Assembly (NCBI GenBank): GCA_903921785.1
Contig: CAIXRH010000247.1
Span: 1-41,959 of the forward strand
Length of the DNA: 41,959 nucleotides
From: an uncultured Pseudomonadota bacterium
Lineage (GTDB): Bacteria > Myxococcota_A > UBA796 > SXON01
Direction: 5' to 3'
Shown: positions 30,433 to 38,453 of the stretch, piece after piece
How the letters are laid out: every line of letters begins with the position of its first letter
How positions within the stretch are numbered: position 1 is the first letter of the stretch
The notes under the pieces: model-generated
Database searches by the model: none
The model's input: the letters and a program-made list of their open reading frames with translations, nothing else
Told to the model about the DNA's origin: nothing
Program-made: the position numbers and the translations under genes

Positions 30433-31416
30433 TCAGAGCGGCTTCCACGACGCGCCCGGCACGCCCGAGCCCGACGGCGGCGGGTTCGCACCGACGAGGT
30501 ACAGCGCGCGGCGATTGCCGGCGTTGTCCACACCGTCTCCCGTGGGGAACGCCAGGAAGGACTCCCCGAAGCCGTAGTAGAAGATCGGCCCGCCGTAGCC
30601 GTGGCCCTTGAACCAGGTGGCGATGGCACGGGCGCGGCGCTCGCTGAGGTCGCGGTTGTGGCCGCCGTCGCCCACCGTGTCCGTGCAACCGCCGACGAAG
30701 AGCTTCACCTTCACGATCGCCCCGTACTTCACCAGGATGTCCTGGATCTGGGCGAGCACGGCGGTGAGCTTCCACTCCTGATCCTGCGCGATGACGTCGC
30801 TGTCGCTGGCGAAGAGCACGTCGTCGTGGGGGATGTCGAGGAACCACGGGGAATAGGTGAAGCCGGAGTAGCCGGTGTTGTTGCGCAGGGTCACGTCGAG
30901 GAGGACGACGTCGTTGGGGTTGCCCACGAAGGGCACCGCCACCTCGCCGGGGCCGCCGTCCATCGGCACCACGCGCTTGTCGAGCACCTCCTTGCCCACG
31001 CCGTACGCCGTGACTTCGGCTTCGAGCACGCGCCCCGACACCTGCACCGACACCGTCTTCTTCTCCAGATCGGCCTCGGCGTGGCTCAGGTCGACGTGCA
31101 GGGGCACCTGGTAGGTCCAGGACACCGGCACGTCCTGCTCGACCACATCCCCATCCACGAAGCCGGCGCGCACAAAACACGTGGCCGTGGTGATCGCCTC
31201 GTTGTGGGGGAACTTCACCGTGACCTGGGCGCCGGCCGCCACCGAGCCCTTCTCGAGCTCGATGTGCTTGCCGCCGACCTCGCAGTTGACGTAGAGCGTC
31301 TTGACGTTGCGCGACGGGGTGAGGAAGAAGGCCGGGTTCTCCTTCGGACCGGGCGCGGGGGTGACCCCAAAGCCGAGGTCCTGGGCGAGCGCGACGTGGA
31401 GTAGGGTGAGGATCAT
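30433..31416 (-). CDS. Exported OmpA-like domain protein
   Basis: A 327-residue exported protein. ATG 31416 is the first possible start and gives MILTLLHVALAQ, a 12-residue signal without Lys or Arg. The first ~200 residues are beta-rich, with VTVKFPHNEAIT and YQVPLHVDLSHAEAD, resembling an Ig-like or assembly domain rather than an outer-membrane barrel. The C-terminus is an OmpA-family peptidoglycan-binding fold: VKLFVGGCTDTVGDGGHNRD, followed by LSERRARAIATWF, and finally GDGVDNAGNRRALYLVG. It probably anchors to the cell wall; the TG..D..YN signature is varied (TDTVGDGGHNRDLS). The ATG is preceded by AGGGGG and GATAAG. Confidence 0.8.
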   Translation of the reverse strand: MILTLLHVALAQDLGFGVTPAPGPKENPAFFLTPSRNVKTLYVNCEVGGKHIELEKGSVAAGAQVTVKFPHNEAITTATCFVRAGFVDGDVVEQDVPVSWTYQVPLHVDLSHAEADLEKKTVSVQVSGRVLEAEVTAYGVGKEVLDKRVVPMDGGPGEVAVPFVGNPNDVVLLDVTLRNNTGYSGFTYSPWFLDIPHDDVLFASDSDVIAQDQEWKLTAVLAQIQDILVKYGAIVKVKLFVGGCTDTVGDGGHNRDLSERRARAIATWFKGHGYGGPIFYYGFGESFLAFPTGDGVDNAGNRRALYLVGANPPPSGSGVPGASWKPL

Positions 31417-31480
31417 GTGCCCCCTTATCGACTGGCGGCCGCAGGGACACGCGATGCTGTCAACGGGTTCCCCGAGGCGC

Positions 31481-31486
31481 TACACT
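31481..31486 (+). promoter_or_regulatory. Putative leaderless -10 element
   Basis: TACACT ends 6 nt before the ATG at 31493. A CTGTCA about 18 nt further left could be a weak -35. If the alternative start at 31454 is used, this is just coding sequence. Confidence 0.25.
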
Positions 31487-31492
31487 GCGGCC

Positions 31493-32137
31493 ATGATCTT
31501 GCTCCTCGCCACGCTCGCCTGCAGCACCTCCACCGACTCCGGCATCGACCAGCCCGCGGACACCGCCGACTCCGCGGCCGACACCGCCGACACCGCGGTC
31601 GACACCGGCGGCGACACCGCCGACACCGGGGACACCGAAGACACCGCGCCCGTGCTCAAGGACGTGCGCGACGAGATGCTCCGCAACGCCGACGCCTGCC
31701 TCGTGATCGGCGGCCACAACGACGTGCCGGCGGCGCAGGTGTACTACTGGGGCGAGTTCACCGGAGACGCCACCGACGGGTGGACCGGCGAAGAGGTCTG
31801 GTACTACTTCGGGAATCCGAAGTGGGTGGAGCACGGGCTCGAGGACTGCGAGGTGCACTTCACCGTCACGGCGGGGGCGGGGAACACCGGCGCCTGCGGC
31901 TCGTGCGACGTGGGGCTCATCGTCCGTGCCCAGGTCGACCTGTCGACCACCACCTGCAATGCCGCCCAGTACGCCGGCTATGAGACGATGGAGGAGCCCT
32001 ACGCGGTGGAGCTCCTCGGCGACGGCTCGGCCGACTGGGCCTTCCCGGGGAGCGGGGAGGTCTTCGGCCACGGCTACTGGGTCGACGGCGCGATGAACTA
32101 CCTCTCCGACGGCGGGTGCGAGCTGCCGGTCGACTGA
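31493..32137 (+). CDS. Asp-Thr-Ala-Asp lipoprotein of unknown function
   Basis: A 214-residue lipoprotein. ATG 31493 gives MILLLATLAC (Cys10). A start at 31454 in the same frame would give a more ordinary signal with SPRRYTAAMILLLATLAC, so this one is not certain. After the Cys come ~45 residues of repeats of D-T-A-D (DTADSAADTADTAVDTGGDT), a low-complexity spacer common to lipoproteins of this window and of Myxococcota. The globular part has several cysteines (DACLVIG, EDCEVHF, GACGSCDVG, TTTCN, GGCELP) and aromatic-rich strands, suggesting disulfide-stabilised beta structure. No family is recognised. It is divergent from the OmpA-like gene (76 bp). Confidence 0.65.
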   Translation: MILLLATLACSTSTDSGIDQPADTADSAADTADTAVDTGGDTADTGDTEDTAPVLKDVRDEMLRNADACLVIGGHNDVPAAQVYYWGEFTGDATDGWTGEEVWYYFGNPKWVEHGLEDCEVHFTVTAGAGNTGACGSCDVGLIVRAQVDLSTTTCNAAQYAGYETMEEPYAVELLGDGSADWAFPGSGEVFGHGYWVDGAMNYLSDGGCELPVD

Positions 32138-32215
32138 GGGTGGCGACTCGACTAGGGGACACTCCGGAGCGAGGGGCGGCGGCGTCGGACCGATCGACGG
32201 GGTGTCGAGGTCCTC

Positions 32216-33106
32216 ATGTTGCCCTGCTCCGCCACCCACGCCGTCGGGCGCACGACGACCCCCGGGTCGTTGTCCGTCCGCGATGGACACCTCCGGATCG
32301 ACTCCGTGGCCCATCGCGCCGCGGAGGCGCTGGAGCTTCCCGTCGAGCAGGTCCTCACGCTCATCCCCCTTTCCGACGGGCTGCTCCTCGAGACCCGCAC
32401 GGCGATCGTGCGGCTGCGTGCCTCCGAGCCGCAGACCCTCATCCGCGCGGTGCTGGCCGCGGTGCTCGATCCTTGCCACGCAGCGGGGGTGGTGGCCGAG
32501 GACACCGGTCAGGAGCTGATTTTCGGGACGATCGTGTGCGGCGACGGGGTGAGCTTCCATCCCCGGGAGGGCACCCGGCACGCGTGGCACCACCTGACCG
32601 AGAGCCACGTGGTCGACACCGACCCGGACGGACGCCTCCGCCGGGTTCGGATGCACCGTCAGGGCGGCGAGCCCGTCCTCCTGACGTTCGGCGGGGTCGA
32701 GCGGCCTGGCCTGGACGCGCCTCCGCGGGTGCAGGGGGTGGAGCGGCGCGGGGGCGTGCGGATTCGCGCGTTCCCCCGGGTGACCGGGACCCGCCGCGGG
32801 CGGACCGGACCCCTCCCGCTGGGCGCCGCGGAGGTGATCGATGTGTGTCGATGGGGGATGGCCCTGCTGGTTCCTGCCAACGTGGCGGTCGGCGAGAAGC
32901 TCGATCTGGTGGTGACGCTCCCCCCGGAAGCCGGTCGGACTGCGCAGTCGTTCTCGCTCAGCGGCACGGTCGTCAACGCCGCGTCCCACGGGCGACGCTG
33001 CCGGGTGGGGCTACATGTGCCTGGATCGGAGATGAGCGCCTTGTTCTCCGAGATCGAGCGGGAGATGCTCCGCACACGCTCGGCGGCGCGGCGGTCCGAG
33101 GGCTGA
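32216..33106 (+). CDS. PilZ-like domain protein, probable c-di-GMP receptor
   Basis: A 296-residue cytosolic protein. The C-terminal ~120 residues look like a PilZ domain: RAFPR at 184-188 fits the RxxxR motif, and 21 residues later DVCRWG (209-214) takes the place of (D/N)xSxxG with Cys for Ser, followed by a beta pattern (EKLDLVVTLPPE, GTVVNAASHGRRCRVGLHV). The N-terminal ~170 residues are unassigned; they mix helices and strands (TLIRAVLAAVLDPCHAAGV). c-di-GMP binding is inferred and depends on the variant second motif working. GAGG 5 nt before ATG may be the ribosome-binding site. A c-di-GMP enzyme is encoded 9 kb to the left. Confidence 0.65.
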   Translation: MLPCSATHAVGRTTTPGSLSVRDGHLRIDSVAHRAAEALELPVEQVLTLIPLSDGLLLETRTAIVRLRASEPQTLIRAVLAAVLDPCHAAGVVAEDTGQELIFGTIVCGDGVSFHPREGTRHAWHHLTESHVVDTDPDGRLRRVRMHRQGGEPVLLTFGGVERPGLDAPPRVQGVERRGGVRIRAFPRVTGTRRGRTGPLPLGAAEVIDVCRWGMALLVPANVAVGEKLDLVVTLPPEAGRTAQSFSLSGTVVNAASHGRRCRVGLHVPGSEMSALFSEIEREMLRTRSAARRSEG

Positions 33107-33152
33107 GCGCAGAGGACGAAACGACGTGGCGAAGGGCGGGTGGCGCTCCACC

Positions 33153-33217
33153 GGCCTTCCCCCCGGACCCGTCGGCGGTCGAGGGGCGACCGTCGGCGAA
33201 AATGGCGGGGCGGGCGG
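33153..33217 (+). repeat. Dispersed intergenic repeat, copy B
   Basis: GGCCTTCCCCCCGGACCC leads into the core GTCGGCGGTCGAGGGGCGAC and GGCGAAAATGGCGGGGCGGG. The leading block is nearly identical to copy A. It sits between the convergent PilZ-like gene and the FMN-binding gene. Confidence 0.7.
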
Positions 33218-33247
33218 ACGGGGCCGCGGGGACGCTCCGCGACCGCG

Positions 33248-33715
33248 TCAACTCACCCGCAGCTCGCGCTGGGCGCCGAAGCCCGCGGCGTTGTCGATCC
33301 AGGTGAAGGCCACCGGATCGAGCTGGTAGATCGCCGCCTTCGCCCACGCCTCGCGCACGCCCGCCGGCGCGCCCTCCCCTGCGAGAGTCGGGTACCGCGC
33401 TTCCAACGCCGCGCGGCCCGCGGCGGCTTCGGCCGGATCGTCGAGCCGCCGCGCCGTCCCCACGATCCGCACCCCGCGGATCGCGGCGAAGTCGGCGGTG
33501 TCCGGGGCGACGGTGGCAGAGACGCGAGGTGCTGAGGCGAGGTGCGTAGAGTGGCGGGTGCAGGGCTTGGACGTCCACACCAGCGCCAGTCCGCGCGTCG
33601 CGTAGAGCAATGACGTGGCGTGCGGCGCGCCGTCCCCGCCGACGGTCGCCAGCGTGACCACGTGGTGGCCCGCGAGGAAGCCCTCGATGGCGCGGCGGAG
33701 CGCGGCGTCGTCCAT
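33248..33715 (-). CDS. Pyridoxamine 5'-phosphate oxidase-like FMN-binding protein
   Basis: A 155-residue protein of the split-barrel flavin-binding superfamily. Features: MDDAALRRAIEGFLAGHHVV, TLATVGGDGAPHATSLLYAT (first barrel strands), TSKPCTRHSTHLASAPRVSA (FMN-phosphate loop) and RIVGTARRLDDPAE. It ends with the usual TWIDNAAGFG strand. The length fits the short 'general stress protein 26/PPOX' group rather than true PdxH, whose substrate residues are not apparent. It is probably a flavin- or F420-type reductase; substrate unknown. ATG 33715 is only 22 bp from the divergent lipoprotein ATG. Confidence 0.85.
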   Translation of the reverse strand: MDDAALRRAIEGFLAGHHVVTLATVGGDGAPHATSLLYATRGLALVWTSKPCTRHSTHLASAPRVSATVAPDTADFAAIRGVRIVGTARRLDDPAEAAAGRAALEARYPTLAGEGAPAGVREAWAKAAIYQLDPVAFTWIDNAAGFGAQRELRVS

Positions 33716-33722
33716 GCTCGGC

Positions 33723-33730
33723 CGTTAACC
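33723..33730. promoter_or_regulatory. Putative shared divergent -10 palindrome
   Basis: The 22-bp gap between two divergent ATGs contains GGCCGTTAACCGGCC. Read to the right, TTAACC ends 7 nt before ATG 33738; read to the left, TTAACG ends 7 nt before ATG 33715. No ribosome-binding site fits either start, and the gap is too small for two conventional promoters with leaders. Confidence 0.35.
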
Positions 33731-33737
33731 GGCCGGG

Positions 33738-34316
33738 ATGCTCTCCCTCCTCTTCGCCTGCGCCACCGCGACCGACCCGACCGACACCGCCACGGCAGGC
33801 GACACCGCCGACTCAGGCGCCGCCGGGCCCGTCGTCACCTGGTACACGGGCACCAGCGACGGCCAGACGCCCGACGGCAGCTACGTTCAGCCCACCGAGG
33901 GCCTTCTGTTCATCCGCACCCTCGACGCGACCGCGGGCACGATCACCGAAGAAGTGTGGAGCGAGGGCAAGCCGACGTGGAGCCACGACGTGCTGGTCCA
34001 CGCCGTCGACGCCGACGCGGGCACCTTCACCTCCACCTGGGTCACCGAAGACGGCACCCTGGGCATCGTGGGCGCGTTCGACGCCGGCGAACCCTGGGCG
34101 TGGACCGCCTGGCACAGCACCTCGACCTACAGCGACGGCGACTACCTGGGCACACGCATCGACTCCGCCGACACCGTGGACGACGCCGGCGCGGTGCACA
34201 CCACCAAGTCGATGTTCGACGCCGACGGCAAGGACCTCTGGGACATGGTCGAGCTCCTCACCCCGACGACCGAGGACGCGTTCAACGCCGCGCTCGCGGA
34301 GATCAAGGTGGAGTGA
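33738..34316 (+). CDS. Asp-Thr-Ala-Asp lipoprotein with very short signal
   Basis: A 192-residue lipoprotein. The start is forced: an in-frame TAA lies at 33726-33728 and no other start is between it and ATG 33738. The product is MLSLLFAC, so the lipidated Cys is residue 8 and the signal has no positive charge. After a ~20-residue spacer (TATDPTDTATAGDTADSG) comes a beta-rich domain with repeats of aromatic and Asp residues (VVTWYTGTSDGQTPDGSY, WAWTAWHSTSTYSDGDYLGT) ending DLWDMVELLTP. It has no further cysteines. No family is recognised; it may be a surface-exposed periplasmic domain. Confidence 0.7.
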   Translation: MLSLLFACATATDPTDTATAGDTADSGAAGPVVTWYTGTSDGQTPDGSYVQPTEGLLFIRTLDATAGTITEEVWSEGKPTWSHDVLVHAVDADAGTFTSTWVTEDGTLGIVGAFDAGEPWAWTAWHSTSTYSDGDYLGTRIDSADTVDDAGAVHTTKSMFDADGKDLWDMVELLTPTTEDAFNAALAEIKVE

Positions 34317-34363
34317 ACGCCCGGAAGCGCCGGCCCGGATAGGGGCCGGCGAGGCGATCGACC

Positions 34364-34948
34364 ATGCGAATCCACGAGCTGCTCAAGGTGCAGGCGGGGG
34401 ATGTTGGCGGCAACCCCGCGGCCGAGCCGGGCGCCCCCTCCATGTCGGAGGCCATCGACCGCAACATCGAGGCGATCGTCGCGCTCCGGCGCCGCGCAGA
34501 GCTGCGCAAGACCGGCCAGGATCGCCTCGCGGACCGCATCACCTGGCTGTCGGGGAGCATGCTGTTCCTCTACCTGCACGCGGGCTGGTTCGGCGCCTGG
34601 ATCGTGGTCAACTCTGGCGCACACCCGCTGTGGGGGTTCGACCCCTACCCCTTCGGGCTCTTGACGATGATCGTGTCCTTGGAGGCGATCTTCCTCTCGA
34701 CGTTCGTGCTCATCTCGCAGAACAAGATGGGCGAGGTCGCCGATGCCCGCGCCGATCTCGACCTCCAGATCGATCTGCTGTCCGAGTACGAGATCACGCG
34801 GATCCTCCGCCTGGTGGACGCCATCGCCCGCAAGATGGAGATCGCCGAGGCGCTCGACCCGGAGCTGGTCGCGCTGGAGAAGCGGACCTCCGCCGGGGAC
34901 GTCATGGATGAGATGGCGAACCGGCTCAAGGAGCGCCCCCCGGCGTGA
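34364..34948 (+). CDS. DUF1003 inner-membrane protein
   Basis: A 194-residue DUF1003 protein. After a ~55-residue cytosolic N-terminus come LADRITWLSGSMLFLYLHAGWFGAW, HPLWGFDPYPFGLLTMIVSLEAIF and LSTFVLISQNKMGEVADARADLD, the exact family layout of two membrane helices plus the conserved NKM...D.RADLD.Q motif. A helical coiled tail follows. Its molecular role is unknown. It lies 25 nt upstream of the helicase gene on the same strand and probably shares its transcript. Confidence 0.9.
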   Translation: MRIHELLKVQAGDVGGNPAAEPGAPSMSEAIDRNIEAIVALRRRAELRKTGQDRLADRITWLSGSMLFLYLHAGWFGAWIVVNSGAHPLWGFDPYPFGLLTMIVSLEAIFLSTFVLISQNKMGEVADARADLDLQIDLLSEYEITRILRLVDAIARKMEIAEALDPELVALEKRTSAGDVMDEMANRLKERPPA

Positions 34949-34973
34949 CCGGTCCGGTTAGCCTCCGCCGTCT

Positions 34974-37130
34974 ATGCCCCCAACGACTTTTCGTGGCCTC
35001 TCGCTGGATCGCTTCCAGTCCGAGTCCATCGCCGCGCTTGAAGCCGGCAACTCCGTGCTCGTCTGCGCCCCCACCGGAACCGGGAAGACCGTCATCGCCG
35101 ACTGGGCGGTGGAGCGGGCCCTCACGGCCGGCCGCGAGGTGATCTACACCGCGCCGATCAAGGCGCTGTCCAACCAGAAGTTCCGCGACTACTGCCGGCT
35201 CTTCGGCGAAGAGAAGGTGGGCCTCGTCACCGGGGACCTGGTGATCCGCCGCGACGCGCCCTGCAAGGTGATGACCACCGAGATCCTCCGGAACATGCTC
35301 CTCTCCGGCGAGGCGCTCACCGAGCTCGACACCGTGGTGATCGACGAGATCCACTTCCTCGACGACCGCGAGCGCGGCACCGCCTGGGAAGAGCTGCTCA
35401 TCTACCTGCCCGAGCGAGTGCAGATCGTCGGGCTCTCGGCCACCCTCCGCAACGCCCGGCAGTTCGCGGCCTGGCTCGGCTCCGTCCGCAACCGCTGGGT
35501 GGAGGTGGTGGAGGAGCACCAGCGCGCCGTGCCGTTGGACTTCTGGGTCGCCGACGTGAACATCGGCATCCTCCCGCCGCCCGAATTCAGCAAGCAGATG
35601 GCGAAGTTCGTCGGCACCCACGGCGGCGGGGCCGACGGGGGCGGCGGCGGTGACCGACACGAACGTCGGCACGGGCGCGAGCGGGAGCGGGAGCGTGGCC
35701 GCGATCGGCACGGGCGCCCCGACCGGCACGGGGGCGGCGGCGGCGGGCCGCGGGCGGCCATCACCACCCACCACGACATCTTCGACCTCTTGGAGCCGCA
35801 GGGCTACCTCCCCTACCTCTACTTCTGCTTCTCCCGCAAGAACGTGGAGAACTTCGCCCGGTCGCTCGGGCAGCGGCTCCGCAAGGGGCTCAACGACAAG
35901 GGGTCGCAGGCCGAGCTCATGGCCCGCCTCGACGACTTCCAGCACAAGGACACTTCCAACGTGATGGAGCCCGAGCTGCGGGCGCTCTACGAGAAGGGCA
36001 TCGGCTTCCACCACGCGGGGCTGCATGTGCAGCTCAAGGCGCTCGTGGAGGAGCTCTACGAGGCGAAGCTCATCCAGGTGCTCTACTGCACCAGCACGTT
36101 CGCGCTCGGCATCAACATGCCGGCCCGCACCGCCGTGTTCGACGGACTGCGCAAGTTCGACGGCCGCATGCTCCGCCCGCTGACCACCCGCGAGTTCATG
36201 CAGAAGGCCGGCCGCGCCGGCCGCCGCGGCATGGACACCGTCGGGCACGTAGTGGTGCGCACCGACCCCAACGAGTGGAGCTACAACGAACGTTCGTTGC
36301 AGAGCTACCTGCGTGGCGAGCCCGAGCCGGTCCGCTCCAGCTTCGCGCTGTCGTTCAACAGCATCGTGAACCTGCTCGATCGGCTCGGCCCCGCCCACCT
36401 CCGTGAGGTCGTCGAGAAGAGCTTCCTCGCCTGGTCCCTGCAGAACGAGGCCAAGCGCATGGAGCGCGACGCCGCGACCCTCGCCGGGCAGGCCGATCGG
36501 CGCAGCCAGAAGGAGGCGGAGAAGCTCACCCGCCGCGCCGAGAAGGCCCAGGAGCACGTCTGGGACGCCGTGCAGCACCGCTTCATCTTCCTTCAGTCGC
36601 ACGGGTACCTCGGGCCGAACCTGGAGATGCAGGCCGGCGCCAACGTGCTCAAGCACGTGCAGATCGAGGAGATCTTCGTCACCGAGATGCTGCTCGACGG
36701 CGTGCTCGAGGGCCTCGATCCCGCGCGGTTGTTCGGCGTGCTCTGCGCGGTGAACAAGGAGTTCGGCCGTGGTGTCCGCACCCGGCTCAAGCTCAAGGGC
36801 GAAGACCTCCAGGTCGTGCGCGCCTGCGAGGAGATCCGCCGTGGTGAGGTCGTCCGCGGCTCCGAGCAGCTCACCGGCAATGAGGTGACCTGGTGCCCGG
36901 ACATGATCCCGTTCGGGCGGCTCTGGGCCGAAGGCAAGAAGCTCTCCGAGCTTCTTGAGTGTCTGGAGTCCGGGGCCGACATCTCCGGCGACCTGGTCGG
37001 CGCCTTCCGCCGCGCGAAGGACCTCGTCGGCCAGCTCATGGACGTGTGGGCGGAGGAGAAGGACCGGGTGGCGGCGATGAAGAAGCTGCTCAAGGACGTC
37101 TCCCGCGACGAAGTGCTGGTCGTCGACTGA
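34974..37130 (+). CDS. Ski2-like DEAD/H-box RNA helicase with RG-rich insert
   Basis: A 718-residue superfamily 2 helicase. The Q-like start is LDRFQSESIAALEAGNSVLV; Walker A is APTGTGKT (32-39), motif II DEIH (124-127), motif III LSAT (154-157), then HHAGL (346-350), and motif VI region KAGRAGRRG (to 419). This is the Ski2/Mtr4-like order, with the family's HHAGL and GRAGRRG. Residues of about 215-260 are an inserted Gly/Arg/Glu/His-rich stretch (GGGADGGGGG, RERERERGRDRHGRPDRHGG) not found in the core fold. The C-terminal ~290 residues are helical with a coiled coil (EAKRMERDAATLAGQ). It probably unwinds RNA in processing or decay. It overlaps the next gene by one base (TGATG). Confidence 0.9.
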   Translation: MPPTTFRGLSLDRFQSESIAALEAGNSVLVCAPTGTGKTVIADWAVERALTAGREVIYTAPIKALSNQKFRDYCRLFGEEKVGLVTGDLVIRRDAPCKVMTTEILRNMLLSGEALTELDTVVIDEIHFLDDRERGTAWEELLIYLPERVQIVGLSATLRNARQFAAWLGSVRNRWVEVVEEHQRAVPLDFWVADVNIGILPPPEFSKQMAKFVGTHGGGADGGGGGDRHERRHGRERERERGRDRHGRPDRHGGGGGGPRAAITTHHDIFDLLEPQGYLPYLYFCFSRKNVENFARSLGQRLRKGLNDKGSQAELMARLDDFQHKDTSNVMEPELRALYEKGIGFHHAGLHVQLKALVEELYEAKLIQVLYCTSTFALGINMPARTAVFDGLRKFDGRMLRPLTTREFMQKAGRAGRRGMDTVGHVVVRTDPNEWSYNERSLQSYLRGEPEPVRSSFALSFNSIVNLLDRLGPAHLREVVEKSFLAWSLQNEAKRMERDAATLAGQADRRSQKEAEKLTRRAEKAQEHVWDAVQHRFIFLQSHGYLGPNLEMQAGANVLKHVQIEEIFVTEMLLDGVLEGLDPARLFGVLCAVNKEFGRGVRTRLKLKGEDLQVVRACEEIRRGEVVRGSEQLTGNEVTWCPDMIPFGRLWAEGKKLSELLECLESGADISGDLVGAFRRAKDLVGQLMDVWAEEKDRVAAMKKLLKDVSRDEVLVVD

Positions 37131-37603
37131 TGCGGGTCTGGGCCGTGCTCCGCCCCTGGGCCGACGCGACCCGCCCCCGCAACGCGGCAATCGCTGCGCT
37201 CCTGGTGGTGGCGCTCGGCGGCTGGTACGCGAAGCTGGCGATGGCCCTGGAGATCGGCTGGCGTCAGTACACCAGCGACCCCGACCGCTACGACGGCCAC
37301 CAGCTCACCTTCCCCTTGTGGGAGGTCACCGGCGTCCCCGACGCGAACCACTACCTCATCAGCAAGGTGGTGAAGGACGTACCCGTGGAGGGCGACAGCA
37401 CCGGGCTGAAGGTCGGCGACACCGTGAGCGTGATCGGCGACTTCTCGAAGGAGAAGTGGGCCGTCGTGCAGCGGCGCATCGAGGTGCACACCCTGCGGCG
37501 CTGGAAGGAGGCGATCGGGATCGCCGGGATCCTCGCCTGGGCGGTGGTCACCCCGCTGCTGTTCCGCTGGCGCGCCGGCCGCCTCGAGGAGCGCCGTGGC
37601 TGA
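37130..37603 (+). CDS. Small membrane protein with OB-like soluble loop
   Basis: A 157-residue protein that overlaps the helicase stop (TGATG). Membrane segments near residues 20-40 and 128-150 bracket a soluble domain of ~85 residues: DPDRYDGHQLTFPLWEVTGV, then KVVKDVPVEGDSTGLKVGDT and VSVIGDFSKEKWAVVQRRIE. The alternating strands and the VGDxVSVIGDF motif suggest an OB-like fold facing the periplasm, as in NfeD- or CcmE-like proteins, but I cannot assign it. It ends 8 nt after the start of the next gene. Confidence 0.7.
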   Translation: MRVWAVLRPWADATRPRNAAIAALLVVALGGWYAKLAMALEIGWRQYTSDPDRYDGHQLTFPLWEVTGVPDANHYLISKVVKDVPVEGDSTGLKVGDTVSVIGDFSKEKWAVVQRRIEVHTLRRWKEAIGIAGILAWAVVTPLLFRWRAGRLEERRG

Positions 37604-38081
37604 CCTGTTCACCCACACCTGCGTCGCGGTGCTCGCGCGCCTCCCCCAGCGCCACGCCCGCTGGGTCGCCACCTTCGTCGCCGGCACCTGCCTCCCCGAC
37701 ATCGCCCGCGTCCCGGCCATGGTGCTCACCAAGGCGCGGTGGACGGTGCCGGAGATCCCCGAGTGGAGCTGCTACGTGTGGGCGCCGCTGCACCTGCCGC
37801 TCGGCATCGCGGGCGGCAGCTACCTCGTGGCGCTGCTCTTCCCGGAGGTGCAGCGGCGGCGGGCGTTCGTAGAGCTCCTCCTCGGGGGCATGCTCCACCT
37901 CGCCGTGGACCTCACCCAGAGCCACTTCGGCATGGGCTACCTGCTCTTCTTCCCGTTCTCCGAGTGGGACTTCGAGCTCGGGTGGATCGGCAGCGAAGCG
38001 ACGGTGCTCATCGTGCCGTGGCTGGTGCCGCTCACGGCGGGGTTGGCGTGGTGGCGGTGGGGGCGACGGTCGGCGGGGTGA
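37596..38081 (+). CDS. YdjM-like membrane protein
   Basis: A 161-residue membrane protein, start GTG 37596 overlapping the previous gene by 8 nt. Three or four hydrophobic segments carry the scattered polar residues of the YdjM/DUF457 'membrane-bound metal-dependent hydrolase' group: FTHTCVAV at the start, GTCLPDIARVP, PLHLPLG and GGMLHLAVDLTQSHFGMGYLLFFPFS. The His and Asp residues (H7, D in LPDI, H and D in MLHLAVDL) are the proposed metal ligands. Biochemical activity has not been shown for most members. It is the last gene of the DUF1003-helicase operon. Confidence 0.65.
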   Translation: MADLFTHTCVAVLARLPQRHARWVATFVAGTCLPDIARVPAMVLTKARWTVPEIPEWSCYVWAPLHLPLGIAGGSYLVALLFPEVQRRRAFVELLLGGMLHLAVDLTQSHFGMGYLLFFPFSEWDFELGWIGSEATVLIVPWLVPLTAGLAWWRWGRRSAG

Positions 38082-38150
38082 GCGCGCCGCGGCACCGCGA
38101 CCTCACCGCCCCGCAAGTGCGAGCGGTCCGGTGGACGATTGGTGCGTTGA

Positions 38151-38195
38151 CCTCCCGGCCCGCCTCCACCGTCGCGAGCCAGGACCAACGTCGGT
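38151..38195 (-). repeat. Intergenic repeat, second sub-type, copy G
   Basis: On the minus strand: ACCGACGTTGGTCCTGGCTC, then GCGACGGTGGAGGCGGGCC and GGGAGG; 40 of 45 positions match copy F. It lies in the 276-bp gap after the YdjM-like gene, which otherwise shows no gene before the Fic remnant. Confidence 0.6.
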
Positions 38196-38357
38196 GGCGC
38201 CGCCGCGCGGCCGTCCGGAGGCGGGCGCGCGCCGCATCCAGCACCGTCCACCGGCCGACGCACATCGACGTTCCCCCGCACGCGCACTAAGTACGCTCGC
38301 GTTACTATTGACCCGCCCCACGAACGCCGACGTTCCTCGCGGCACGGAGAGCTCCAG

Positions 38358-38453
38358 ATGTCCCGCGTCACCGGCCGATACGAGACCACCGTCGCGGGCG
38401 GCGAGGCGGTTCGGGCGTTCATCCCCGCGCCGCGAGGGGACGGAAGTGGGTGA
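38358..38453 (+). pseudogene. Remnant of Fic-family gene (N-terminal fragment)
   Basis: ATG 38358 opens a 31-codon frame whose first 25 residues read like the start of Fic/DOC proteins: MSRVTGRYETTVAGGE followed by AVRAFIPAP, where intact genes go on with LPP. Here it turns into RGDGSG and stops at 38451-38453; nothing downstream on either strand looks like Fic (no HPFxxGNGR motif). So only the N-terminal clamp region is left. It marks the edge of the repeat-containing region next to the less GC-rich operon to the right. Recognition is from memory of family N-termini, not from a search. Confidence 0.6.

Noticed and set aside
34926-37190. 2.3-kb open frame on the minus strand
   Set aside because: Antisense to the helicase gene; no motifs.
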